In this document: positions 16,806 through 24,899 of the stretch, one piece after another | How positions within the stretch are numbered: the first letter of the stretch is position 1 | How the letters are laid out: every line of letters begins with the position of its first letter | Notes under the pieces: generated by a model | What the model was told of the DNA's origin: nothing | The model's input: the letters and a program-made list of their open reading frames with translations, nothing else | Databases searched by the model: none | DNA from: JBJHCA01 sp050485785 | Lineage (GTDB): Bacteria > Bacteroidota > Bacteroidia > Chitinophagales > Saprospiraceae | DNA length: 24,916 bases | Direction: 5' to 3' | Assembly (NCBI GenBank): GCA_050485785.1 | Contig: JBJHCA010000047.1 | Coordinates: 1-24,916, forward strand | Made by a program: the position numbers and the translations under genes

Positions 16806-16843
16806 CAGGCGTTGGGATATCAGCAAAAAAGCAAAAACATTAC

Positions 16844-19722
16844 ATGTCAAAAAAACTCTTTAAAGTAGCAAAAGAGCTCAATGTAGCCACCACTCGTGTA
16901 GTTGAATTTCTGCAAGAGAAAGGCTTTGAAGTTCAGGCGAGGCCCACATTTACTCTGTCGGAGGAGATGTGCGCATTGCTTGATGCAGAATTCAAGAAAT
17001 CCAGAGAGACGAAGGAAAAAGCTGATAAGTTGCAGATTGGCACCACGGCAAGGCCGGGCCTGCAAAAGGAAGAAGGTGGCGAAAGCCGTCCGGCAGAATC
17101 GCCTGCCATTGATCTGGATGCGTTGGTAAAAAAGCAGACTGCTGCCCCTGAACCCAAGGAACCCGTACCGTCAACTCCGGCGGAGCCGGAGCAACAAAGA
17201 GATATCCCAGAAGAAACAAGGGAAGAAAAAGCTATACCTGAGCATGCTTCCGAAACTGAAGAAGCTCCTGAAGCCAAAGAGGAACCGGCAGAAAAGGACG
17301 ACATCAGCGAAGAAGAGAAGCCTGTGGAAGCTCCTGCGGCAGAGACTTCAACGCCCGAGGATGGTACTGAACAAACAGAAGGCGATCAGCCGGTAGAGGG
17401 CTCCGAACAGGATCCGTATTTCCGGGCGAAAACGCCAACTCTGACGGGGCTGACAGTTAAAGGCAAGATTGATGTTACGAAGCTGGCCAACAAAAAGGCA
17501 GCCAAGGAGGAACCGGGTAAAGGGCAGGATGCCCCGGAACCCGGCAAGGTGGAAGAACGGAAGCGCATTAAGCTGACCGGAACCACTGTGGTGGGTAAAA
17601 TTGATCTGCCTGATCCCAAGCAAAAGGATAAAAAGCCGGTAGCTTCATCAGATGATGCTACTGACGAAAAGAAAGCAGCCCGAAGAAAGCGCAAACGCAA
17701 ACGGATCAGCAATGCTCCGGGTGGAACCAGTGCTGGTGCTGCCCGTGCCCGCGGAAAGACCGAGGGCGAGGAAGTGAAGGAAGTGTCTCAGCAGGAGATT
17801 GAGGCACAGCTCAAGGCTACTATGGCCAGGCTGAATCAGCGGGGCAAAAGCAAAAGGCAGAAAATCCGAAAAACGACGCGCGACAAGCACCGAGAGCGCA
17901 TTGAACTGGAGGAAAGCGAAGCTGGCACACGCGATCTGCAAGTTACAGAGTTTGTATCCGTATCGGAGCTGGCCAGTTTGATGGATTTACCGGTAACAGA
18001 TATTATAACAACCTGTATGAATCTGGGCATTGTGGTGTCCATTAATCAGCGGCTGGATGCAGAGGTAATCGAGCTGGTTGCATCTGAATTTGATTTTGAC
18101 GTTAAGTTCATTTCGGCCGAGGAACAGCTGGATGTAGCTGAAGATGAAGAAGATGCCGACGATGATCTCGAGCCCCGTGCACCTATTGTTACCGTTATGG
18201 GACACGTGGATCACGGTAAAACGTCATTGCTCGATTTCATCCGGAAAACCAAGGTGGCCGAAGGTGAAGCCGGAGGTATTACACAGCATATCGGTGCGTA
18301 TGAGGTTTTTCTGGGNNNNNNNNNNTGGGTAAAGTGGATGAGCGCAAAAAGATCGTATTTCTGGATACACCTGGTCACGAAGCCTTTACGGCCATGCGTG
18401 CCAGGGGTGCCAAGGTAACCGATGTAGCCGTGATTATAGTGGCCGCCGATGACGACATTATGCCACAGACCAAGGAAGCCATATCACATGCCCAGGCAGC
18501 CAATGTTCCAATCATTTTTGCGATAAACAAGATTGATAAGGACGGCGCCAGGCCTGAGTTTATAAAAGAGAAGCTTGCGGGCATGAACTTTTTGGTTGAA
18601 GACTGGGGAGGCAAATACCAGAGTCAGGATATTTCAGCCAAAACCGGTGTGAATATTGACCTGTTACTCGAAAAGATCGTGCTGGAAAGCGATATTCTCG
18701 ATCTGAAAGCCAACCCACATCGTCCCGGCAAAGGGGTGGTGCTGGAAGCAGCCCTGGATAAAGGCCGCGGGTATGTAACCAAGGTTCTGGTTGAAACCGG
18801 AAGCATGGAAATAGGTGATTTTGTATTGGCCGGATCCCACTCCGGGCGTATCAAGGCGATGTTTAACGAAAGAGGCCAGAAGGTGAAGAAAGCCGGGCCT
18901 GCGACACCGTTGTTGCTGCTCGGCTTGAGTGGTGCACCGCAGGCTGGTGAGGTGATCAAAGTAATGAAGGATGAAGCTGCCGCCAAGGAACTCGCAGCCA
19001 AACGAGCAGTAATTGAACGCAACCAGGAGATCAGAGCTACACGCCGTCTTAGTCTGGAAGAAATAGGCCGCAGACTTGCCCTGGGTACATTTAAGGAACT
19101 CAATTTGATTGTAAAAGGTGATACGGATGGCTCCATAGAGGCATTGAAGGACTCATTGCTGAAGTTGTCGGTTGAGACCATACAAGTTAATGTAATACAC
19201 AGTGCGGTAGGGCAGATTACCGAAAATGACGTCAACCTGGCCTCGTCATCGGATGCCATTATTGTGGGATTCCAGGTACGACCTTCACAGGCGGCTCGCA
19301 AGCTTGCAGAGCGTGAAGGCGTACAGATCAAGCTTTACAGTGTGATTTACGATGCTATTGAAGAGATCAAGGCAGCCATGGAAGGCATGCTTGAACCCAA
19401 AGAGGAAGAGAAAATCGTTTGTCAGGTGGAAGTACGCGAGGTTTACAAGATCAGCAAGGTGGGTACGGTTGCCGGAAGCTATGTAACGGAAGGCAAGATT
19501 ACCAGGAATACCAAGATCAGGCTGATCAGGGACGGTATTGTTGTATACCCTCAGAAAGAAGGCGTAGTGGGTGAAATTGCATCGCTCAAGCGATTCAGGG
19601 AGGACGTCCGCGAGGTGAAGAACGGCATGGAATGCGGTATTACGATTAAAAACTTCAATGATATTAAAGAAGGAGACATTATTGAAGGATATGAACTTTA
19701 CGAAGTAAAGCAGACCCTTTAG
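16844..19722 (+). CDS. infB: Translation initiation factor IF-2 (interrupted by a 10-N assembly gap)
   Basis: IF-2 delivers initiator tRNA to the 30S subunit in a GTP-dependent step. The N-terminal IF2-N motif (KLFKVAKELNVATTRVVEFL) is followed by a long charged linker rich in Glu, Pro, Ala and Lys (about 60-370) and a second IF2-N-like region (FVSVSELASLMDLPVTDIIT). The G domain has G1 GHVDHGKT at 453-460, switch I GGITQHIGAY, G3 DTPGH and G4 NKID; domains II, III (homology IF-2) and IV run to the end. Ten Ns at 18316-18325 shift the nominal frame. Joining the flanks over their shared TGGG restores one frame of 954 codons, a normal length. ATG 16844 is chosen over 16766 because the conserved N-terminus begins there. 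Confidence 0.95.
18316..18325. other. Scaffold gap of 10 N within infB
   Basis: The left flank ends in CTGGG and the right flank begins TGGGTAAAG. Overlapping the shared TGGG gives codons for EVFLGKVDERKKIVFLDTPG, in frame on both sides. The Ns therefore look like a placeholder, and the gap is probably not missing sequence or a real frameshift. Confidence 0.9.
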
Positions 19723-19723
19723 G

Positions 19724-19771
19724 CCGGTGATCCGGTTTGGATTGGAAGCTCGTTTTACTTCCGGATACCGG
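19724..19771 (+). repeat. Inverted repeat downstream of infB
   Basis: CCGGTGATCCGG (19724-19735) pairs with CCGGATACCGG (19761-19771) with one bulged base. GGAAG/CTTCC lies inside as a competing stem. It starts one base after the infB stop and could mark the transcript end, but there is no T-run. Confidence 0.4.
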
Positions 19772-19799
19772 TGCAGTGTCTGACCAAAAGTCTTAACCT

Positions 19800-21332
19800 A
19801 TGTCAATACTTGGATCCATCGTAAAAAGGAGTATACATTTGCGGGCTGCCATGAAAATGACACCCCGCAATGTGGATGATGCCCAGCACTACGTCCTCAG
19901 GCAATTGCTCAAAAAAGCGCAGCATACTCAGTTTGGAGAACACTACGACTTCAAGGGGATATTGCAGAGCAAGGAGGTTCTACGCGCATTTCAGCAGGCA
20001 GTACCCATCCATGATTACGATAGCATATACGCAAGCTGGTGGAAACGGGCACTTGGCGATGAAACCGATGTAGCATGGCCGGGTCGCATACGCCATTTCG
20101 CCTTGAGCTCGGGAACTTCCGGAGCACCAAGCAAGCACATTCCCATTACGGCAGAAATGATCAAGGCCATTCGCAACGCAGGTCTGGACATGTTTGCCTG
20201 TATTTACCAGTACAATGTACCGGATTCATTTTACTCAATGGACATGATGATGTTGGGCGGCAGCACGTCGCTGGAAGACAAAGGCGGGTATTTTGTGGGT
20301 GATCTGAGTGGGATCACCACATCACAGACGCCACTCTGGCTACGTCGTTTTTACAAACCTGGATTTAAGATTGCTGCACTCAAGGACTATGAAAGCCGGA
20401 TTAACGAAATAGCCAGACAGGCAAATAAGTGGAATATCGGCAGCCTGATGGGTATCCCGGCCTGGAACAAGTTAATGCTGGAGCGGGTGATTGAATTCAA
20501 CAATTTGGACAACATTCACGAGATATGGCCCAATCTGCAGTTTTTTGTGCACGGAGGAGTAGCGTTTGAGCCCTACCGCAAGGGTTTTGAACGGCTTATG
20601 GGGAAACCTATCCATTACATGGATACCTATATGGCCAGCGAAGGGTTTGTGGCCTTTCAGTGCAGGCCCGATACTTCGTCTATGCGCATGGTGGTGGACA
20701 ATGGAATTTTTTACGAGTTTGTTCCCTTTGATGACGAGCATTTTGATGAAGACGGAGTTATCAGACCCGGAGCTAAAGCCTACGGCATTATTGATGTTGA
20801 GGAAGGTATAGACTATGCGCTTTTACTCAGCACCTGTGCGGGGGCATGGCGATATCAGGTGGGGGATACGGTAAAGTTTACCGACAAAGCTAGATCGGAG
20901 ATCATCATTACCGGCCGTACCAAACATTTTCTATCGTATTGCGGCGAACATGTTTCGGTGGACAACCTGAACCAGGCCATACAAATGGCTCAGGATCAGA
21001 TGGGCATAAGGATGGAAGAATTTACAGTGGCCGGTATAAAAACAGACGGTTACTTTGCTCACCACTGGTATGTGGCCTGTGACGAAAAGGTGAATGAGCA
21101 GGAGCTTATGGATTTGCTGGACCGCAATCTGATGAAGCTGAATGACGACTACCGGACTGAGCGTGAAGTAGTGCTGAAAGCACCAAAAATCAAGGTACTT
21201 CCGCTGCATACATTTTATGACTTCATGGCCAGCCTAGGCAAAATGGGCGGTCAGAATAAGTTTCCCCGTGTATTGAAGGGCAAGCAATACAAGGAGTGGC
21301 GAGCTTTTCTGGATCAACTGAATCCGGTGTAA
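19800..21332 (+). CDS. Bacterial GH3 (auxin-responsive promoter) family acyl-adenylating enzyme
   Basis: A 510-residue member of the GH3 family, an adenylate-forming (ANL-superfamily) branch best known from plant enzymes that join jasmonate, auxin or benzoates to amino acids. The ATP-binding loop SSGTSGAPSK is at 103-112. The later motifs YMASEGFVAFQ and the hinge-region segment WRYQVGDTVKF are also clear, as is GRTKHFLSYCGEHV at the start of the C-terminal lid. The protein is full length. Bacterial homologues mostly have no known substrate, so this one is inferred to adenylate a carboxylic acid and possibly conjugate it to an amine or amino acid. Its stop codon directly abuts the start of a LysE-type transporter gene, suggesting a shared transcript and perhaps a shared product. 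Confidence 0.88.
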   Translation: MSILGSIVKRSIHLRAAMKMTPRNVDDAQHYVLRQLLKKAQHTQFGEHYDFKGILQSKEVLRAFQQAVPIHDYDSIYASWWKRALGDETDVAWPGRIRHFALSSGTSGAPSKHIPITAEMIKAIRNAGLDMFACIYQYNVPDSFYSMDMMMLGGSTSLEDKGGYFVGDLSGITTSQTPLWLRRFYKPGFKIAALKDYESRINEIARQANKWNIGSLMGIPAWNKLMLERVIEFNNLDNIHEIWPNLQFFVHGGVAFEPYRKGFERLMGKPIHYMDTYMASEGFVAFQCRPDTSSMRMVVDNGIFYEFVPFDDEHFDEDGVIRPGAKAYGIIDVEEGIDYALLLSTCAGAWRYQVGDTVKFTDKARSEIIITGRTKHFLSYCGEHVSVDNLNQAIQMAQDQMGIRMEEFTVAGIKTDGYFAHHWYVACDEKVNEQELMDLLDRNLMKLNDDYRTEREVVLKAPKIKVLPLHTFYDFMASLGKMGGQNKFPRVLKGKQYKEWRAFLDQLNPV

Positions 21333-21983
21333 GTGGAGTACGTATTATACGGAATGCTCTGGGGGCTCGTATTGTCTATGTTAACCGGCCCCATATTACT
21401 GGTTCTGGTACAAACCGGAATTGAAAAGGGAATCAGAGCAGGAGTTGCCGTTGGTACAGGTGTATGGGTCAGCGATTTATTGTTTATCGGAATCAGTTTT
21501 CTGGGTGTAGCCCTGGTTCACGATCTGGCAGACCATCCATGGTTTGAGTACATTCTTGGAACGTTTGGCGGCATAATGCTTATTGGATTTGGTATTGGAA
21601 CCATGGTCGTAACACCGCGTATGGAGTTTGAGTCAATAGAACCACAAAATGGATTAGATTCCAACAATGACCAAACTGTTTACAGTAAATACAGCAGGCC
21701 GTTTGTTAAGGGTTTTCTGATCAACACGATCAATCCGTTTACGATATTTTTCTGGACGGGAATTGTAGCCAAATTGTTTGTGGGTAAAGGATGGGATGAT
21801 CAAGGCGTGCTGATTTGCCTTCTTACAATATTAATTACCATTATACTGACTGACACGGCCAAGGTGGTGGGTGCCAAAAAGCTGCGAAAGCTGATCAACG
21901 GAAGGCAATTGCTGATCCTGAGAAAAATTTCGGGGATCGCATTAATCGTTTTTGGACTTGTGCTTTTATACCGTGTATGGTAG
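21333..21983 (+). CDS. LysE/RhtB-family exporter
   Basis: A 216-residue inner-membrane protein with about six hydrophobic segments and the LysE/RhtB signature near the N-terminus (LTGPILLVLVQTGIEKGIRAGV, given here as an approximate motif around residues 17-38). NTINPFTIFFWTG in the middle matches the second conserved family segment. Members export amino acids and related small molecules. A hydrophilic, Asn/Asp-rich loop (about 98-122) separates the two halves. The GTG start at 21333 follows the TAA of the GH3 gene with no spacer and gives a complete first membrane segment; ATG 21354 would cut into it. The gene order suggests export of the GH3 enzyme's product or substrate amino acid, which is inference. 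Confidence 0.85.
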   Translation: MEYVLYGMLWGLVLSMLTGPILLVLVQTGIEKGIRAGVAVGTGVWVSDLLFIGISFLGVALVHDLADHPWFEYILGTFGGIMLIGFGIGTMVVTPRMEFESIEPQNGLDSNNDQTVYSKYSRPFVKGFLINTINPFTIFFWTGIVAKLFVGKGWDDQGVLICLLTILITIILTDTAKVVGAKKLRKLINGRQLLILRKISGIALIVFGLVLLYRVW

Positions 21984-22015
21984 CAGGGTGAAGCGTTTAC
22001 GGAGTTCGGGTGTCA

Positions 22016-22069
22016 TGGTTTTTGTATAACACTGCCCAGGTTTTAGCGAAAGTACCCCGACAAAAACCA
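22016..22069. repeat. 10-bp perfect inverted repeat between convergent genes
   Basis: TGGTTTTTGT (22016-22025) and ACAAAAACCA (22060-22069) are exact inverse complements separated by 34 bases. They lie in the 111-base gap between the LysE-type gene and the convergent thioredoxin-like gene. A role in bidirectional termination is possible, but the loop is long. Confidence 0.45.
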
Positions 22070-22094
22070 CGCCACCCAACTACCCCTATTCCCA

Positions 22095-23339
22095 CTATCC
22101 TCCCTTTGTATTCCTGATCATGCTGAGCAACAGCTCCGCTCTTGATGGATCGAGGTTGAGGGAATGAGCCAGCCTAAGCGCTTTTTCGGCCTGATGGCGG
22201 GCTTTTTCCAGCTGATCGGTTCGCAACAGCAGCAGTGCATAGGTTTCCGTATTGTCATAACCCTCCTTTAGGTCAATTGACCGCTTCGCACATGTCATCG
22301 CTCGTTCGATAAGTTCCTCGTTCTCTGAAAATGTCAGTTCGCGTGCAAGGCTGTTGAGTTCGTAGGGCAAGTCCCATATCTGGCTGATGTAATGGTCCAG
22401 TGTTTCGCGGTATTCACAAAGGTTGTTGTTGTGAAGATGGTATTCCATCAGCGTAGTGGTAGCGGGAAACTTATTCATGATGGCCCCGGTAATACGTCCA
22501 TCCGTTTCGCGGTAGTACATGTATTCCCCGGTTTCAAAATGTTGTAGCAAACCGTGAGCTTCGCGGAACAATGTTTCGTTTCCGGATTCCATGGCAGCGT
22601 AAATGGCATCCAACAATACCCAGGCAATGCGGATGTTGACCTGGGCAGAGTCAAAGTATGCATAATACCTATGGGCATTGTGCAGCATGAACTGCATAGC
22701 CGGTTCATGGTAGGGGATAAATGCTTCAAAATGGTGCAGCGCATACCTGTAGACAAAGGCAAGGTTTTCGGGTTCAGCGTAGTTGTGATTGTGTAAGGTG
22801 TTCAAGTATTCTTTTACATAGCTTTTTGTTAATTGATGAGCATCCGCAAGGGCGTTGATCAATTGCAACAGGAAGGCCTGACTGTTTTCACCCCGTTCAT
22901 ACCGGTTCACAAGGGCACTGAGGGAATTGTCAGTAAAGGCCAGGCCCGATTTTTGTATCATGGCTTCAGGCGTAAACATTCCGGCCAGCTGATGATTAAC
23001 TTTGCCGGATTGGTCGAGAAACAGGAAGGAAGGATGTATGTTGACCGTAAATGCCGAGGCAGTATGTTTTCCTGCATCACTGGATGTATTAAACCCGGCT
23101 ATGATAAAGTGGCGGTTAAGGTAAGCGGACAGCTTTTTGTCAGACAAAATGTGATCCTCCATTATTGAACACAAATCGCATGAGTCAAAATAGAAGTACG
23201 CGATCAGTTTTTTGTCAGACTCATTCGCGAGGGCTTTAGCTTCGTGGAGGGATAGCCCTAAATGGATAACGGCAGAATCTGCAGCGTGAAGGGATACACA
23301 CCAAAAGAGTGCGAGGCAATAGGTCAATATTCGCTTCAT
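22095..23339 (-). CDS. Exported thioredoxin-fold protein with TPR-like C-terminus
   Basis: A 414-residue protein with a signal peptide (RILTYCLALFWCVSLHA). A thioredoxin-like domain (about 28-140) carries the redox motif CDLC (Cys54, Cys57) in FYFDSCDLCSIMEDH. The loop expected to hold the cis-proline reads NIHPSFLFLD, with His where Thr is common. About 270 helical residues follow, ending in a tetratricopeptide-like helical pair (TETYALLLLRTDQLEKARHQAEKALRLA). This resembles Bacteroidota periplasmic thioredoxin-7/DUF255-like proteins, but a specific partner or substrate cannot be named. It is 26 bases downstream of the PsiE-family gene on the same strand; TATATTTC (minus, 23354-23347) might be a private -7 box. 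Confidence 0.8.
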   Translation of the reverse strand: MKRILTYCLALFWCVSLHAADSAVIHLGLSLHEAKALANESDKKLIAYFYFDSCDLCSIMEDHILSDKKLSAYLNRHFIIAGFNTSSDAGKHTASAFTVNIHPSFLFLDQSGKVNHQLAGMFTPEAMIQKSGLAFTDNSLSALVNRYERGENSQAFLLQLINALADAHQLTKSYVKEYLNTLHNHNYAEPENLAFVYRYALHHFEAFIPYHEPAMQFMLHNAHRYYAYFDSAQVNIRIAWVLLDAIYAAMESGNETLFREAHGLLQHFETGEYMYYRETDGRITGAIMNKFPATTTLMEYHLHNNNLCEYRETLDHYISQIWDLPYELNSLARELTFSENEELIERAMTCAKRSIDLKEGYDNTETYALLLLRTDQLEKARHQAEKALRLAHSLNLDPSRAELLLSMIRNTKGG

Positions 23340-23365
23340 ATCGTGCGAAATATACGAAAAATTAT

Positions 23366-23989
23366 TTAATCTTTAAAACCAATATTTTTTTGTGTTTCGG
23401 ATGATTCCACATCTTCTTCCGGATTCACGATTTTTTCTTTGATCTTGGTTTTAATTGTCTTTTTTCGTTCCACCTGTTCACTGTCTTCAGATACGGGTTT
23501 TTCTTCGATCACTACATCCTTGACCTCTTCTTTTTCCTTGGGGAAGAATCCCGAACCACCGGTTTTCTTAATGAGATAATAGCCTGCAGAAATAGCCAGG
23601 ATTACAACGGCAATGCCCATCACTTCGAGGCCGGAATATTCCTCAAAGTCCATTACTATCACTTTACGGGCAATGGCTATGAGGGCTACCAGCATCACTA
23701 CTTCCACATGGATCACGTTTTCTTTAAAATATACCTTGATGGTATCGAGCAGCTCAATGCCAATGAGAACCAGCAGAAATACCCCGAACACATTCAAAAG
23801 GTTGTCAAGGTTAATAATGAACTTATCCATTTCAGGTTCCAGGATGGCAATCAGCACTGTGTAAACCAGTTCAATGGTAGCCAGTATAAGCAGCAGTGAC
23901 ATGATGGCAATGAGCGTAATGATAATGCCCCGCTCAATCCACAGGATCAGTTTTTTTAAAATTTTTGGTGTTCTTCCCAAACCGGCCAT
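23366..23989 (-). CDS. PsiE-family membrane protein with charged C-terminal tail
   Basis: A 207-residue protein with four predicted membrane segments (about 17-45, 63-82, 93-110, 121-142). The conserved PsiE (phosphate-starvation-inducible E) signature runs from LLVLIGIELLDTIKVYF through VEVVMLVALIAIARKVIVMD. The molecular role of PsiE proteins is not established; the name comes from E. coli regulation, and the sequence gives no direct sign of phosphate control here. The last roughly 60 residues are a highly charged, Lys/Glu-rich cytoplasmic tail (PKEKEEVKDVVIEEK, KKTIKTKIKEK) not present in the short E. coli protein. It is first in a likely two-gene unit with the exported thioredoxin-like protein. 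Confidence 0.85.
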   Translation of the reverse strand: MAGLGRTPKILKKLILWIERGIIITLIAIMSLLLILATIELVYTVLIAILEPEMDKFIINLDNLLNVFGVFLLVLIGIELLDTIKVYFKENVIHVEVVMLVALIAIARKVIVMDFEEYSGLEVMGIAVVILAISAGYYLIKKTGGSGFFPKEKEEVKDVVIEEKPVSEDSEQVERKKTIKTKIKEKIVNPEEDVESSETQKNIGFKD

Positions 23990-24026
23990 GATGATATTTG
24001 CTAAGTGAAAGTAAATGCCATTAAAG

Positions 24027-24057
24027 CGAAAGTAAAGGCTTTATGTGGTAAATACAA
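24027..24057 (-). promoter_or_regulatory. Promoter of the psiE-like / thioredoxin-like unit
   Basis: On the minus strand a TTG (24057-24055), a 20-nt spacer and TACTTTCG (24034-24027) give the expected Bacteroidota spacing with 5 of 6 fixed -7 positions. It lies about 38 bases before the ATG at 23989. Confidence 0.5.
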
Positions 24058-24130
24058 ATCTATGCTGTTGAGTTGGTCGTAATATTCAATTGAAACGTAA
24101 CTTGCCCGTTCAATTTACAACCGACATATT

Positions 24131-24493
24131 ATGCTGAAAACCATACTGATCATCCTGCTGGGCCTGTTTTTCATCATCAATGGGCTCAATCATTTTCTTA
24201 ACCGGCACACCATTGAGGAATATGCCCGAAGGCGGAACCTCATTTCACCAAGCATCATGGTAAAGCTCAGCGGAATACTGCTGTTGACCGGAGGATTATG
24301 CCTAATTACAGGCTATGGATTTTTTATTGGCATCTATCTGCTGTGCATTTTTTTAGTGGTTGCCTCTTTCTCCATTCACAAGTTTTGGGCTGAGCGACAA
24401 CGCGATATGCGCATGCTGGAACTGATGCATTTTCTCAAAAACTTCGCTATTCTCGTTGAGCTCCTTTATATAGCCGAAACCACTGCCGGATAA
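24131..24493 (+). CDS. DoxX-like small membrane protein
   Basis: A 120-residue protein with four hydrophobic segments (about 4-20, 45-62, 65-84, 103-117). The pattern INGLNHFL followed by VKLSGILLLTGGLCLITGYG and a charged helix is typical of DoxX-family proteins. The family is named after a thiosulfate:quinone oxidoreductase subunit, but most bacterial members have no defined role, so no reaction is assigned. It is transcribed alone, divergently from the psiE-like gene. No strong promoter was found in front of it: TAACTTGC with a TTG 22 nt upstream is only a poor match. Confidence 0.78.
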   Translation: MLKTILIILLGLFFIINGLNHFLNRHTIEEYARRRNLISPSIMVKLSGILLLTGGLCLITGYGFFIGIYLLCIFLVVASFSIHKFWAERQRDMRMLELMHFLKNFAILVELLYIAETTAG

Positions 24494-24770
24494 TCTGTTG
24501 TAAGGCTGGTTGCAGGCTGGGGGTGGTGGAGTGATGGGCAAGTGATAAGGTCGGAGGTTGACAATTATGCATTCCCTTCGGAATGGTGACACCAAAGCCA
24601 AAACCAGGACAATGTAAAAATGGCCATCCGCCGCCAAGCGATAAAAGCTACAGGACCGGCCTTCACCGTTTTAGGCCAGGGCCGCCGGAAAATAGGTCCA
24701 ATTGTCTGTACTGATTGCGTGTGTTCGTCAAAGTTGACAATGCTAAAAATGAGTGAATGATACAAAATCC
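24494..24770. other. Non-coding stretch after the DoxX-like gene
   Basis: No frame here shows a recognisable protein or a plausible start. The only structure seen is a short perfect hairpin (CATTCC 24570-24575, loop CTTC, GGAATG 24580-24585) and a GTTGACAAT word occurring twice (near 24558 and 24733). It may be decayed or repeat-derived sequence adjoining the palindrome that follows. Confidence 0.5.
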
Positions 24771-24899
24771 GCCTTAGCAGAACGGGCGAGAAAAAATGTC
24801 ATTCAAGGCAGAGGAAAAAGCCATCGCTGTTTGAGTGCGAAGCACGAGTTTGATGGCTTTCTGCCATGGATGGCATTTTAGCCCGTTCTGCGGCAGCGG
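24771..24899. repeat. Long imperfect palindrome (about 115-130 nt hairpin element)
   Basis: Nested arms pair in order: GCAGAACGGGC (24777-24787) with GCCCGTTCTGC (24881-24891); AAAATGTCAT (24793-24802) with ATGGCATTTT (24870-24879), one G-T pair; GGCAG (24807-24811) with CTGCC (24861-24865); AAAGCCATC (24817-24825) with GATGGCTTT (24852-24860). GTGC-GAA-GCAC (24835-24845) forms the tip. CCGCC (near 24770) and GGCGG (near 24900) may extend it outward. No open reading frame uses it. The form is that of an interspersed palindromic repeat (REP/MITE-like) or a structured RNA, and the window ends shortly after. Confidence 0.7.

Noticed and set aside
16766..16843. 26-codon N-terminal extension of IF-2
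   Set aside because: It overlaps the internal promoter, and the conserved IF2-N motif begins right after ATG 16844.
18327..18345. Apparent frameshift splitting infB into two genes
   Set aside because: The frame change is caused by the 10 Ns. Overlapping the flanks at TGGG restores a single frame, so it is not a pseudogene or a split gene.
18624..19331. Long 235-codon open frame antisense to infB
   Set aside because: It lies entirely inside the conserved IF-2 coding region, has low-complexity Ser/Arg/Leu composition and no recognisable domain; it is a shadow of the real gene.
24353..24765. Small minus-strand open frames near the right end
   Set aside because: One overlaps the DoxX-like gene antisense, the other lies in non-coding sequence; neither shows a recognisable motif or promoter.
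24771..24899. Long hairpin considered as a CRISPR repeat or an intrinsic terminator
   Set aside because: There is only one unit, no spacer array, no U-rich tail after the stem, and the arms are much longer than a terminator's; it is kept as a palindromic repeat element.
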